Assembly (NCBI RefSeq): GCF_000701265.1
Contig: NZ_KL370760.1
Location: forward strand, 57,921 to 121,920
Direction of reading: 5' to 3'
Length of the DNA: 64,000 bases
DNA from: Legionella wadsworthii DSM 21896 = ATCC 33877
GTDB lineage: Bacteria; Pseudomonadota; Gammaproteobacteria; Legionellales; Legionellaceae
The notes under the pieces are model-generated. The model was not told the origin of the DNA. It made no database searches and saw only the letters and a program-made list of their open reading frames with translations. Shown piece after piece: positions 44,973 through 53,327 of the stretch; the first letter of the stretch is position 1, and the number at the start of each line of letters is the position of its first letter. Position numbers and translations under genes: made by a program.

Positions 44973-45629
44973 ATGTTTACAGGTATTACCAAAGGCTTAT
45001 ATGAAGTTATTACATTAACGAAGTCTCCCGGCTTGATCAATTATACCGTTAATTTATCAGCTGAATTATGCAATAACTTAAAACCTGGTGATAGTGTGGC
45101 AGTCGATGGCGTCTGTCAAACGGTAGTTACCCTTGAAAACACACATGTTTCGTTTCAAGCCATTCAAGAAACCCTAGATAAAACGACTTTAAATGAATTG
45201 CAGCAAGGAAGTTATGTCAGTATCGAACGTAGCTTGCGTTTTGGCGACGAAATTGGTGGACATGAAGTATCAGGACATGTTTTTGGCACAGCAAGAATTC
45301 ATCAACGTATCCGTGATAAAAATAATTTAACTCTAGTCATTCAATGTGAGCCGGAATGGATGAAGTATATTTTACCTAAAGGTTTTATTGCAGTAGATGG
45401 CTCGAGTTTAACTGTCGGCAAAACAATTCCTGAACAAGGATTATTTTATCTTCATTTGATTCCAGAAACGCTAAGGCTCACCCATTTTGCGAACAAACAA
45501 GTTCATAACAAAGTCAATATTGAATTTGATCAAAAAACCAAAACAATTGTTGACAGTATTGAACGCATTCTTTCTTCACATGAGATACAAAACATGATTA
45601 AAAAAAGCGGGATGAACTATGAGGCATAA
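44973..45629 (+). CDS. ribE: Riboflavin synthase, alpha subunit
   Basis: 218 residues from ATG at 44973 (AGG just upstream; the family start is MFTGIT). Converts two 6,7-dimethyl-8-ribityllumazine to riboflavin plus pyrimidinedione. Two lumazine-binding barrels: first repeat GDSVAVDGVCQTVV with GDEIGGHEVSGHVFGTARI, second repeat GFIAVDGSSLTVG. The gene is apart from other rib genes in this window. It overlaps the next gene by 11 bases. Confidence 0.93.
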   Translation: MFTGITKGLYEVITLTKSPGLINYTVNLSAELCNNLKPGDSVAVDGVCQTVVTLENTHVSFQAIQETLDKTTLNELQQGSYVSIERSLRFGDEIGGHEVSGHVFGTARIHQRIRDKNNLTLVIQCEPEWMKYILPKGFIAVDGSSLTVGKTIPEQGLFYLHLIPETLRLTHFANKQVHNKVNIEFDQKTKTIVDSIERILSSHEIQNMIKKSGMNYEA

Positions 45630-46047
45630 GTTTTTTCTATTTCTTTCTTTGATGGTCATTGCCCTATCTGCCAAAGCATCGTTACCAAATAAGATAGAGG
45701 GTAAAACTTTTCTATTTCGTGTGGCTGATATCCAAAATAAAGACAATCCCAATGCCAACCAAATTTTTGTCATGCATTTTAGAAAAGACACCTATACCTA
45801 TGAAGCCGTGAGCAACCAAAAAATAAACCAAGGGCAATATACCTATAAAGTATTAGATCAGGATAATGGGATTGCTCTTATTTCATGCCATGAAATGAAT
45901 GAAAATGTAAAAACAGATTACACCTTATTATTAAATACTGAAAATGATAAATCAGGTTTATATATTTATAAACAAAACCAGGGAATTATTGGCCCACAAA
46001 AGAGATTAAATTTTTCTTATTATACTATTTTAGAAAACCTTAATTGA
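45619..46047 (+). CDS. Small exported protein of unknown function
   Basis: 142 residues; signal peptide MRHKFFLFLSLMVIALSAKA. The mature part of about 120 residues is beta-rich (KTFLFRVADIQ, IFVMHFRKDTYTYEAVS, GQYTYKVLDQDNGIALISC, YTLLLNTENDKSGLYIY), suggesting a small periplasmic beta-barrel or lipocalin-like fold. The start overlaps the 3' end of ribE, so the two are translationally coupled. Function unknown. Confidence 0.75.
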   Translation: MRHKFFLFLSLMVIALSAKASLPNKIEGKTFLFRVADIQNKDNPNANQIFVMHFRKDTYTYEAVSNQKINQGQYTYKVLDQDNGIALISCHEMNENVKTDYTLLLNTENDKSGLYIYKQNQGIIGPQKRLNFSYYTILENLN

Positions 46048-46119
46048 GTCTATTGAATAAAGAAAGCAAACTACACTGGTTCATAATCCCTGTTGATTAG
46101 GCAAATATTCATCACCGTA

Positions 46120-46293
46120 TTAAGTTCTAAATTTTAAAAGAAAAAAATATGTCAATAATGTACCAATGAAAAGGAAATATATTAATACCACTATAACTCC
46201 TATTAATGGATCTAATATAAAACCTGTGAAACAAATTAATGCGATACATAATTGAAATATAATAGTTATCAAAATAGAACTGGGTTTATTCAT
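46120..46293 (-). CDS. Small membrane protein
   Basis: 57 residues from the ATG at 46293 (TGAAGA upstream). Two predicted membrane helices (ILITIIFQLCIALICFTGFI and PLIGVIVVLIYFLFIGTLL) and a short basic tail. An in-frame upstream ATG at 46374 would add a charged stretch with no ribosome binding site. Unknown function. Confidence 0.5.
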   Translation of the reverse strand: MNKPSSILITIIFQLCIALICFTGFILDPLIGVIVVLIYFLFIGTLLTYFFLLKFRT

Positions 46294-46470
46294 ATCTTCA
46301 CAAAATGTCGTCCAGGCAATACATGCCGAATGTCGTTGTTTGCGACTATTTTCTTTTGATTTCGCTAATCGCATTGGTTATATTCTCTTCTTTTGCAGGA
46401 TCAATCAAGGCTACTCTTGCGATTTACCTGATTTTCATCCAAATTCAAGCCATTCTATAAGGAGAAATGA

Positions 46471-47163
46471 GTGCTTTCCGTACAATTTTTTAAACATGAA
46501 GAAACTTCAACCTCTTTTAAACTAAAGCCACCAGAATTATTTTGGGAGTATGGTATTGTCCTTGATTGGCAAAGTAACCCAGCCATTGATTCTGAGTTAA
46601 TTAAAGAATTAGAGATGAGATTTATTCCCGAAATAAGAGATAGATTATGGCCTAAGAAAGGAGCTCCCCTAATTGAAAGTGTCCTTAAGCTCGTTAAGAA
46701 AGAATTTAAAAACAATCATCCCACTGTATCCCTACAGTTAAATCCCCAAGTCAACTCAATGAGCCATCCCCTCGTCATGAATACCAGCGATTTTGTCGCT
46801 CTTCCCCCCCAAAAACCAACCTATTCACTTGAAGCCTTTGTCTATAGAATTATGGCATTATTAATGATGCGATATACCGTAGACCATTGTCAAAAACTAG
46901 AACAGACAAGTCCTTTAATAGAGAAATACCAATCCGAAGGCCCAGCAGTCACAAACCGCTTATTCCCCTTTGCCCTAATTCAATATGCCTATAAAAAAAA
47001 TGATCGTATCCAGGAATTAAATGAAAGGATACAAGAAGCTGTCACTCCTGCAGTAAAGCGTGCATGGGAAATCATCCGTACAGAAGGACAGCAATTTATA
47101 AAAGAAATACAAGACAATGAGGCTTTTATAGAAAACAATATCACCACTGCAGAATACAAATAA
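46471..47163 (+). CDS. Unknown cytoplasmic protein
   Basis: 230 residues from a GTG start with GGAG 6 bases upstream; an overlapping ATG at 46467 is out of frame and closes after nine codons. Helical, no membrane segment or signal. Segments such as LFWEYGIVLDWQSNPAIDSE and RIMALLMMRYTVDHCQKLEQ give no family. Ends in a terminator-like hairpin. May be an effector or a conserved hypothetical; not determinable here. Confidence 0.65.
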   Translation: MLSVQFFKHEETSTSFKLKPPELFWEYGIVLDWQSNPAIDSELIKELEMRFIPEIRDRLWPKKGAPLIESVLKLVKKEFKNNHPTVSLQLNPQVNSMSHPLVMNTSDFVALPPQKPTYSLEAFVYRIMALLMMRYTVDHCQKLEQTSPLIEKYQSEGPAVTNRLFPFALIQYAYKKNDRIQELNERIQEAVTPAVKRAWEIIRTEGQQFIKEIQDNEAFIENNITTAEYK

Positions 47164-47170
47164 TTATTAG

Positions 47171-47204
47171 ACCCCCATATATTTAAAATTTTTGGGGGTT
47201 GTTT
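47171..47204 (+). terminator. Terminator-like hairpin
   Basis: ACCCCC/GGGGGT stem with a 17-base AT-rich loop, seven bases after the stop at 47163, followed by TGTTT. Moderate stem and a short T run. Confidence 0.55.
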
Positions 47205-47372
47205 AATGACGTAAAGCTAACCCATCGACGTAAAAATAGATCTTTATTTATGTAAACTCAAATTAATCCCTTAAATTCTTTATACAAAATTTAGTTTTTA
47301 TTATAAATTCGGGATAGAAAGTGACTTATCCTCTAAACTCATAATATAACCCTGCAAAAATGGTCTGATTCT

Positions 47373-47780
47373 ATGAGAAGAAATAACACAGTAGTGCTTT
47401 ATTTCGTTTTAGTTTTAATTTTTATTTATTTATTTATCTATTTTATAAAGGCAGCCATTTCCCTTCTTTTGATGTTTATTTTATTTAAAATCATCCAATA
47501 TGTAGCCAAGAGGCACAAAACATTAAATCAAAAGCAAATTTTACGAAACAAATACAAAGAGGAACGCACAGTTAAAAAAATTCTTCAAAGAGAAATTTGG
47601 AAAGGAGAAACTTCAGAACAATTGCTAGATTCTTTAGGCACACCAAAAGATATAGATCAAAAAATTCTAAAGACCAAGAAAAAAGAGATATGGAAATACG
47701 ATCAGCAAGGAACAAACAGATTTGGACTTAAAATTACCCTGGAAAATGATATTGTTGTTGGGTGGGAGAAAAAGGATTAA
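47373..47780 (+). CDS. Membrane protein with an SmpA/BamE-like C-terminal segment
   Basis: 135 residues. Two closely spaced hydrophobic helices (about 8-42: VVLYFVLVLIFIYLFIYFI and ISLLLMFILFKIIQYV) anchor it in the membrane. The C-terminal half (about 80-135) has IWKGETSEQLLDSLGTP, the G-x-T-x-x-x-x-x-x-x-x-G-x-P pattern of SmpA/OmlA and DUF2845-like domains, then WKYDQQGTNRFGLKITLEND. Function unknown. Confidence 0.7.
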   Translation: MRRNNTVVLYFVLVLIFIYLFIYFIKAAISLLLMFILFKIIQYVAKRHKTLNQKQILRNKYKEERTVKKILQREIWKGETSEQLLDSLGTPKDIDQKILKTKKKEIWKYDQQGTNRFGLKITLENDIVVGWEKKD

Positions 47781-48133
47781 TGAATTAGGAGGTGGAGAAG
47801 TAATCCTTTGATCACTTGTTTTCATCACCCAGGCGGCTCCTGCTCAGGAATAATCTGACCTGACCCACCCATTTTTTTTATGAACTACCAGCGACAAAGA
47901 TGACAAGAGGTTGCTATCTTCATTATGATGCACAAAAATTCCATCTGCAAAAATCATGGTTCAAACATATATGTGAAGAAAGGAAAATACTTATTAGGCG
48001 CTCTTTATCAAGCGAACTGTTTTCTGCTCGAAATTGTCAAAACCATAATTTACCGGCTAAAAATCTTATTTTTGCTGTAGCAGTTATGGTCTTGTATCAA
48101 AATAATTTAAAATTGAAAACAATAGGAGTTTAA
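47781..48133. other. Intergenic region before a GNAT gene
   Basis: About 350 bases with no convincing gene. An open frame at 47900-48133 abuts the next start but has no recognisable protein character. AGGAG (48123-48127) serves the gene at 48134. Confidence 0.45.
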
Positions 48134-48661
48134 ATGATTTTTTTTACCAATGCTGGAAGACAACACTCGCTTCATTTTAAGAAATTATCTGAATATGAGG
48201 AAAATAAAGAAGAGTATTTAAGCCTTGCAGCGTCTTGGGCAAAAAAAGCCTGGGGGTATTTGCAGAATAATGACAAAAAATTTTATCTAAGGGATATACG
48301 TGAAAAGCAGGATCAAATTTATGTTGGAACTTTTAATAACCAACCCGTTGGCATGTTTGGTTTATTTGAAAAAAAATTCCATCCTTTTCCAGACAATGAA
48401 AAAGATGACGCTGCAGCAGGTGAATTAAAAGTCGTTTATTTCGATTATATTTATGTCGAAGAGAAAGCCCGAGGTTTAGGCTTTGCACGACAGCTTCTGG
48501 AAAAAGCGAAATGTTTAGCTGTTGAATTGGATGCTGACTTTATTTACCTTGATACGTTAAATCCTAAACTCAATAAAATGTATATCAAAATTGGGGCAAA
48601 AGTGATCTGTGAAGGGCAATACCTTGAGAATCCAACCGATGTCTTAAGTATTCATCTTTAA
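48134..48661 (+). CDS. GNAT-family N-acetyltransferase
   Basis: 175 residues with a standard GNAT core. Beta 4 is YFDYIYVEEKARGLGFARQL, with the acetyl-CoA-binding R-G-x-G-x-A signature, and LDTLNPKLNKMYIKIGA near the end. AGGAG lies 6 bases upstream. Acetyl acceptor unknown. Some features (the WAKKAWGYLQNND stretch) suggest an unusual N-terminal substrate region. Confidence 0.87.
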   Translation: MIFFTNAGRQHSLHFKKLSEYEENKEEYLSLAASWAKKAWGYLQNNDKKFYLRDIREKQDQIYVGTFNNQPVGMFGLFEKKFHPFPDNEKDDAAAGELKVVYFDYIYVEEKARGLGFARQLLEKAKCLAVELDADFIYLDTLNPKLNKMYIKIGAKVICEGQYLENPTDVLSIHL

Positions 48662-48780
48662 TAGAAAAATACGAGCCTTGATAGAGCCAGGCGGCATATA
48701 GGATTATTTTAAATGTTGGCGGTATGATGAGCAAGTAAGTTATTCTTCAAAGTCAAAACTAAAATTAGGAACAATACATT

Positions 48781-49461
48781 GTGAGATTAAATTTAGTGAT
48801 TCGCACATTGATTACGTTACTTATTATGGCGTTCTTACTTTTTCTCCCTGTACACACCTTTAATTGGCCAAGCGCTTGGATCTTTCTTTTTCTTCAGGGA
48901 AGCTTTGAGCTCTCCATTGGTTTTTGGTTGGCAAAACATGATCCTGAGTTATTAAAAGAAAGGCGATCTTTTGTAATACAACAAGGACAAAAGAAATGGG
49001 ATAAAGTACTGATGGTGCTTTTCTCAATCCTGCAAATAACCTGGTTGCCCTTCATTGCCTTCGATGTGGCTTATTCCCAAGAAAATTTGGTACCGCTTTT
49101 TGTGAAAATAGTAGCAGCCATTCTATTAATGACAGGGTTTTATATTTTTTATCTGGTATTTAAAGAGAATTCTTATGCCTCCCCTGTTGTAAAAATTCAA
49201 AAAGCCCGAGAACATAAAATCGTGACTACAGGGCCCTATCACTTTGTACGTCATCCAATGTACTCGGGTTCTATACTCTATTTTATTGGCATACCTTTAT
49301 TATTAGGCTCATGGCATGGTTTACTCATTACATTGTGTTTAATCATCCTCCTAATTATACGCTCTATGCTGGAAGAGAAAGCACTGGCAGAAGAATTTCC
49401 AAACAAATACATCCAGTATACCAAACGAGTTCGTTATCGTTTTATCCCTTTCGTTTATTGA
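48781..49461 (+). CDS. Isoprenylcysteine carboxyl methyltransferase (ICMT/PEMT)-like membrane protein
   Basis: 226 residues, GTG start, five or so membrane helices. The C-terminal motif VTTGPYHFVRHPMYSG, with IRSMLEEKALAEEFPNKYIQY after it, is the SAM-binding and catalytic signature of ICMT/phospholipid-methyltransferase-like (NnrU-related) proteins: the G-P-Y...RHP-x-Y-x-G pattern and the E-E-x-x-L...Y block. Bacterial homologues methylate lipids or small molecules; the true substrate is unknown. Followed by an SDR gene on the same strand. Confidence 0.85.
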   Translation: MRLNLVIRTLITLLIMAFLLFLPVHTFNWPSAWIFLFLQGSFELSIGFWLAKHDPELLKERRSFVIQQGQKKWDKVLMVLFSILQITWLPFIAFDVAYSQENLVPLFVKIVAAILLMTGFYIFYLVFKENSYASPVVKIQKAREHKIVTTGPYHFVRHPMYSGSILYFIGIPLLLGSWHGLLITLCLIILLIIRSMLEEKALAEEFPNKYIQYTKRVRYRFIPFVY

Positions 49462-49529
49462 CCGATAGAGGGGACGGTGGTGTTCATGGAGATTTTGGTC
49501 CATAGTTAAATTTTTTTAGGAATTTTATC

Positions 49530-50195
49530 ATGAATATTTTATTAACGGGCGCAACAGGGAGGCTTGGCAGAGAAATAGCCAAATTCCTAAATACGCCCAA
49601 TAACAAAATTGCACTTCATGGCAGAAATCAACATAATCTGGATGAATTAGCCAAATCAATGGATAAGAGTGAAGTGATCACGGTTGCTCACGACCTCTCT
49701 TTGCCTGAGGCAGCTGAATCAATTATCCAGGAGGTTATTCATCATTTTAAATCTCTAGACGTTTTGATTAATAATGCAGCGTGTTTTAATTTTGGAAATT
49801 TTATGGAGATGCCTCTGCCTATTATAAAAAATATCCTTCAAGTAAATCTGGTCTCGTTAGTGATGATGACTCGCCTGGCTTTACCTTATTTAATAGCGGG
49901 TAAACAGGGCATGATTATTAATATAGGATCCATTGCAGCACGGGAATATATTCCTGGAGCGTCTACTTATTGTGCCACCAAACATGGAATTCTCGGCTTT
50001 TCCGGATCATTATTTGAGGAAGTCAGGAATCAAGGAGTAAGGGTGTGTACCATTGCTCCAGGACAACTCACCATTTCGGGTGTGAATGAGCAAAATACCA
50101 TTCCCCCCAGGGAAGTCGCACAACTAGTCAATTACATCCTGAACTATCCGGGTACACAAAGCTTCCCTCGAGAAATAATTGTCGGCGCAATTTAA
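49530..50195 (+). CDS. Short-chain dehydrogenase/reductase (SDR)
   Basis: 221 residues. Rossmann fold: LLTGATGRLGREIAKFL (TGxxxGxG variant), NNA in VLINNAACF, catalytic Ser in INIGSIAARE, and YxxxK in TYCATKHGILG. Likely NAD(P)-dependent oxidoreductase. AGGAA upstream. Its stop overlaps by four bases the convergent HEAT/cupin gene ending at 50192. Substrate unknown. Confidence 0.88.
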   Translation: MNILLTGATGRLGREIAKFLNTPNNKIALHGRNQHNLDELAKSMDKSEVITVAHDLSLPEAAESIIQEVIHHFKSLDVLINNAACFNFGNFMEMPLPIIKNILQVNLVSLVMMTRLALPYLIAGKQGMIINIGSIAAREYIPGASTYCATKHGILGFSGSLFEEVRNQGVRVCTIAPGQLTISGVNEQNTIPPREVAQLVNYILNYPGTQSFPREIIVGAI

Positions 50196-51088
50196 TTTTT
50201 AATAAACTCAGCAAGAGCCGCTTTGACATAATCACTTGGGTCTTCAAGAGCTAAATCTAAATTAATGGTTTTATCTGGATCATTAGCCAAGATTGCCCGC
50301 CAGGCAATTGCTCTCATTTGCTCATTCGAATGTGTCATCGCAATGTTGCGGATGAGCTCCATAGTATTGCCATCACCCACACTAATTGCTGTATCAATTA
50401 AAGTGCGCATTTGAGTCAAGCGATCAAGATTACCCAAAATGATTTTGGCTTTACCGTTTTCCAGGAATTCGAACTCATATTGGCGGCGTTTGGCAGGATG
50501 TGTTTTGGGCAAAATCAGGTTCAGTGAAACGGTTATGGATTCGGGAGGATATTGGACATGAGCGTCAGAACTACCAAAATAATACATCACCTTATCCTGA
50601 GTTAAATAACATTCCTCAATAAACTCTAAGTCAATTTCCTCTCCTGGTATCCCTTTCACCTGCTCATAGTCATAATGATAAATCCGTGTCCTATAGCCAG
50701 GCCCAAAATAATTTGCCGTAAAAAAATCAAAATTATGATCATGGGGTTCGAAATAGGAAAAAACTCTGGCTTGATAACGATCAGATACAGGCATCCAAAT
50801 GACTGCTCTTATCACGTAGTGAGCACTTCTATGAATTATAATCGTTGAGGGTTTGAACTGATTATCCGTTTGGAACGTTCTAAAATGATTTAATTCATTA
50901 CATAATTTTTTCGCTAGAAAATTTTTATTTAAAGTGAGTTGCGCAAATTTCTGCGCAATGGTTGCTAAGTATTCCGGCTGGTAATCTGATGACTTCAGTG
51001 CATCGATTATGGGATTGTTTTCAATAAATTTAATAAATGCTTCTAATGAAATGGGTGTTTTTACATTAGGGTAAAATGTTTCCGCCAT
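50192..51088 (-). CDS. Cupin-like protein with C-terminal HEAT repeats
   Basis: 298 residues. The middle (about 80-210) has features of a metal-binding cupin dioxygenase. FEPHDHNFDFFTANYFGPGY carries an HxH followed by an acid and a glycine, and SSDAHVQYPPESITVSLNL follows, as in the second cupin motif (H...SxxLNL). The C-terminal part (about 225-298) has HEAT-like helix pairs ending EDPSDYVKAALAEFIKN. Start ATG at 51088 with GGGGAAA upstream, overlapping the preceding gene by 23 bases, so the two are translationally coupled. It may oxidise a peptide or thiol substrate bound through the HEAT region (inference). Confidence 0.68.
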   Translation of the reverse strand: MAETFYPNVKTPISLEAFIKFIENNPIIDALKSSDYQPEYLATIAQKFAQLTLNKNFLAKKLCNELNHFRTFQTDNQFKPSTIIIHRSAHYVIRAVIWMPVSDRYQARVFSYFEPHDHNFDFFTANYFGPGYRTRIYHYDYEQVKGIPGEEIDLEFIEECYLTQDKVMYYFGSSDAHVQYPPESITVSLNLILPKTHPAKRRQYEFEFLENGKAKIILGNLDRLTQMRTLIDTAISVGDGNTMELIRNIAMTHSNEQMRAIAWRAILANDPDKTINLDLALEDPSDYVKAALAEFIKN

Positions 51089-51902
51089 GCTTTTTCCCCA
51101 TTAAGGCTAATGTTTTTTGTGATGCTCTCTTTATTTCTGGATCCACATCCTGTTTTGCAAGCTGTCGCAATAAAGGTAAAGCACTCTGACCATTAATTTT
51201 ATGGTAATACTTCACCGCTTCCCAGCGAACATTGGCATCATAATCGGACAAAATTAATTTTTTTAAAAGAAGTTTGATTCCCTTAACCACTTGCATTGCT
51301 TGAAACAATTCTAAAATTAATCTAATCCTTGATGCCCGTACATCAGTACTCACCCTTCGCATGGGATTTAATGTATCCCGATTAAAAACCCAAGTGGTGT
51401 TTGCCTTTTTATCTGAATGCGCAACGAGCAAAGGCGCATTGTGTGATGCATTGTAAAAGTCAGGAATTGCGGTGAATGCAGGTAAACAAACAGGTAGGTA
51501 TGACGGGAGAATTAAATCCTCTTGCCGTTTAAGTGAATCCGGTTTCTCATGTAAGCGATCGGCATGCAGATTACACTGGTACAAAGGTACCTTTAATTCA
51601 ACCTCGGATAAATTCATAACAATAGCATCTACTTCACTTGCCAAGAAGGAATGGGAAAAAGATTTACGATGAGTGAAGCGCATTAATAAATGTAAGCCGG
51701 GTTGCTGATAAAAATATATTTTATTTTCATCAGTAATTTTATCATTTGCAGTGATTTCCATTAAAAAGTGGTTCATCAGAGAAATAATGTCTGTTCTGGT
51801 TAAATTACTGAAAATCGGGGCTAAATCAAAAAAATGGGTATCCTGTTTTTTCATTATTTCATACAGGTTCGTACCCAGTTGAAAAAATGTGAGAGAACTC
51901 AA
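51066..51902 (-). CDS. Partner protein with C-terminal HEAT repeat
   Basis: 278 residues, TTG start with AAAGGAGG 8 bases upstream. An N-terminal domain (about 1-195) has no clear metal motif, though HxD-type pairs occur (LHADRL, VAHSDKKA) and it may be a degenerate relative of the downstream protein. The C-terminus (about 205-270) is HEAT-like: DYDANVRWEAVKYY, then QSALPLLRQLAKQDVDPEIK. Overlaps and is coupled to the downstream gene. Divergent from the 49-residue peptide gene at 52098 with about 195 bases between starts. Proposed role: substrate recognition. Confidence 0.62.
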   Translation of the reverse strand: MSSLTFFQLGTNLYEIMKKQDTHFFDLAPIFSNLTRTDIISLMNHFLMEITANDKITDENKIYFYQQPGLHLLMRFTHRKSFSHSFLASEVDAIVMNLSEVELKVPLYQCNLHADRLHEKPDSLKRQEDLILPSYLPVCLPAFTAIPDFYNASHNAPLLVAHSDKKANTTWVFNRDTLNPMRRVSTDVRASRIRLILELFQAMQVVKGIKLLLKKLILSDYDANVRWEAVKYYHKINGQSALPLLRQLAKQDVDPEIKRASQKTLALMGKKHGGNILP

Positions 51903-52097
51903 ATGAAATATCCTCCTTTGACTTTATTTGAATATAGCTAAAAAAAGTAGCTATATCTATTCATCTGAAAATAATAAATTTTCCAATTCTATTAAATTTA
52001 ATACAGGGTATTGCTGCAGCAATTTTCGTAAATTATACTAAAATAAAAGGGAAAAGCTTATCTAAAGCTTTAGGGCAAATTGCACTTAGGAGGTAAC

Positions 52098-52247
52098 ATG
52101 AAAGACGAAATACTCGATGAACTTCAAAACAACACAGAAATTGAATTTGTTGAATTAGATGAGGTTTCCATTGCTGGTGCAGACTCAACTCAAATAACCG
52201 CTCAAGAAGAAGGCCGGGCTCTTGGTTTTGGTTGTCTCGATAGTTAA
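52098..52247 (+). CDS. 49-residue peptide with double-glycine-type leader, candidate RiPP precursor
   Basis: A short gene with a perfect AGGAGGT ribosome binding site (52088-52094). The acidic N-terminal half ends ELDEVSIAGA. This matches the E-L-x-x-V-S-G/A-G-G/A end of leaders cut by C39-type peptidases after a Gly-Gly or Gly-Ala pair. The remaining 21 residues run from DSTQITAQEEGRALG and end GFGCLDS, with a single Cys, several Gly, Asp and Gln. It is divergent from two coupled cupin/HEAT genes and faces the JmjC oxygenase gene. Together these suggest a ribosomally made, hydroxylated or oxidised peptide; the class is not one I can name. No C39 transporter is seen in the window. Confidence 0.55.
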   Translation: MKDEILDELQNNTEIEFVELDEVSIAGADSTQITAQEEGRALGFGCLDS

Positions 52248-52254
52248 TTTATAT

Positions 52255-52335
52255 TTTACAGGTTAGAGAGTAAATAAAAGTTTTTTCTATTTTGGATCAT
52301 GAAAAAAATTTTAAAATTAACTCTCTTACTGTAAA
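52255..52335. repeat. Long imperfect inverted repeat after the peptide gene
   Basis: Left arm TTTACAG...AGAGAGT (52255-52271) and right arm ACTCTCT...CTGTAAA (52320-52335) could pair as a 7+7-bp stem with a small bulge and a loop of about 48 bases rich in T and A. It could end the peptide transcript or protect its 3' end. The T-rich loop makes it a weak terminator. Confidence 0.4.
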
Positions 52336-52468
52336 TTTTCATTTTAATAACCTTCTAGCCTTTTTATTAGATTGACTTAAGAGGCTAAGATGTGGTCTTT
52401 CCCACTCATAAACTTTTTTGAATGTAATTTTTAATTTTATCTAATTAATGATAAATAATCGACTGAGT

Positions 52469-53251
52469 TTATTTGTCTTCACCCCACCAAAAGTTTAAAT
52501 TAATATTGATGCCACCAAGATGTTTGAAGCTGTGCAACCAATAGGCGGGAATAAATAAAATATCTCCTTCAGCCAGTTTACCTTCTAGATAAGCAGCATT
52601 ACGGAATAAAGGAAACCGAATATAATCAGGATTTAAGATATCGATTTGGCTGAAGTTTGTAATTTTTTTGTCACTCGATAAATTCAGATAATAGTTTTGC
52701 AGATCTACAGGAGGAAATAAGAAAATGTCTTTGGTGCCTTTAATTTGAGCATTCAAATTATGACAACCATTTTGATCATAATGTAACCACGAGACAATGT
52801 TTTTTGGAGAGATCCATAGACCGCCACTATGAATTTTATTTTTATCAATTAATATTGGAACTTCAAAATCCTGCTCTAAAATCTTTAGTTTTTGATTGTA
52901 TTTTTTTTTATCAAAAAGCGATAATTCGTCTCCAGCAAGAAATACATTTTTTTTCTTTTTTAGAAGAGCAACAAAATGTGCAAGCGTTCCTTCATTTAAA
53001 AAAGCTTTTGGATCCAGTTTATCCCCCTCTATACATCGAAGATCAGGGTATAAATTTGATTGTGAAATATAATAACGAACTTTAATGTCCCCAATAGTTT
53101 TAACAAAATAATCGAGAGACCATAATTGATATCCGCGCCAGAAAGTCACTGCATCCTGGATTATCACAGGATTATTCTGTAAAACATAATGGGAGTGAAA
53201 TTTTCCTGGAGTGAGAGAGTTTACACGTTCAATCAAACCAATTTTTTTCAT
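52469..53251 (-). CDS. JmjC/cupin-8 family 2OG-Fe(II) oxygenase
   Basis: 260 residues. JmjC-like cupin: first iron-binding pair in WLHYDQNGCHN (His-x-Asp), 2-oxoglutarate-binding Lys in IKGTKDIFLFPP, and distal His in FIPAYWLHSFKHLGG. The PAYWLH and NINLNFWW strands are as in FIH-type and cupin-8 enzymes. Such enzymes hydroxylate Asp, Asn, His or Arg side chains of proteins and peptides. No signal peptide, so cytoplasmic. Its 3' end faces the peptide gene at 52098, with only the inverted repeat between. That location makes the peptide a likely substrate (inference). Confidence 0.8.
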   Translation of the reverse strand: MKKIGLIERVNSLTPGKFHSHYVLQNNPVIIQDAVTFWRGYQLWSLDYFVKTIGDIKVRYYISQSNLYPDLRCIEGDKLDPKAFLNEGTLAHFVALLKKKKNVFLAGDELSLFDKKKYNQKLKILEQDFEVPILIDKNKIHSGGLWISPKNIVSWLHYDQNGCHNLNAQIKGTKDIFLFPPVDLQNYYLNLSSDKKITNFSQIDILNPDYIRFPLFRNAAYLEGKLAEGDILFIPAYWLHSFKHLGGININLNFWWGEDK

Positions 53252-53327
53252 GCAAATACCTCATTGAAAAAATAATTGACGAACAAACTCTCTCCTAATA
53301 ATTTAATGTATCAACATCATGTATTAT

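Noticed and set aside
47900-48133. 77-codon gene directly before the GNAT gene
   Set aside because: No ribosome binding site, no recognisable protein pattern; the abutting stop is likely chance.
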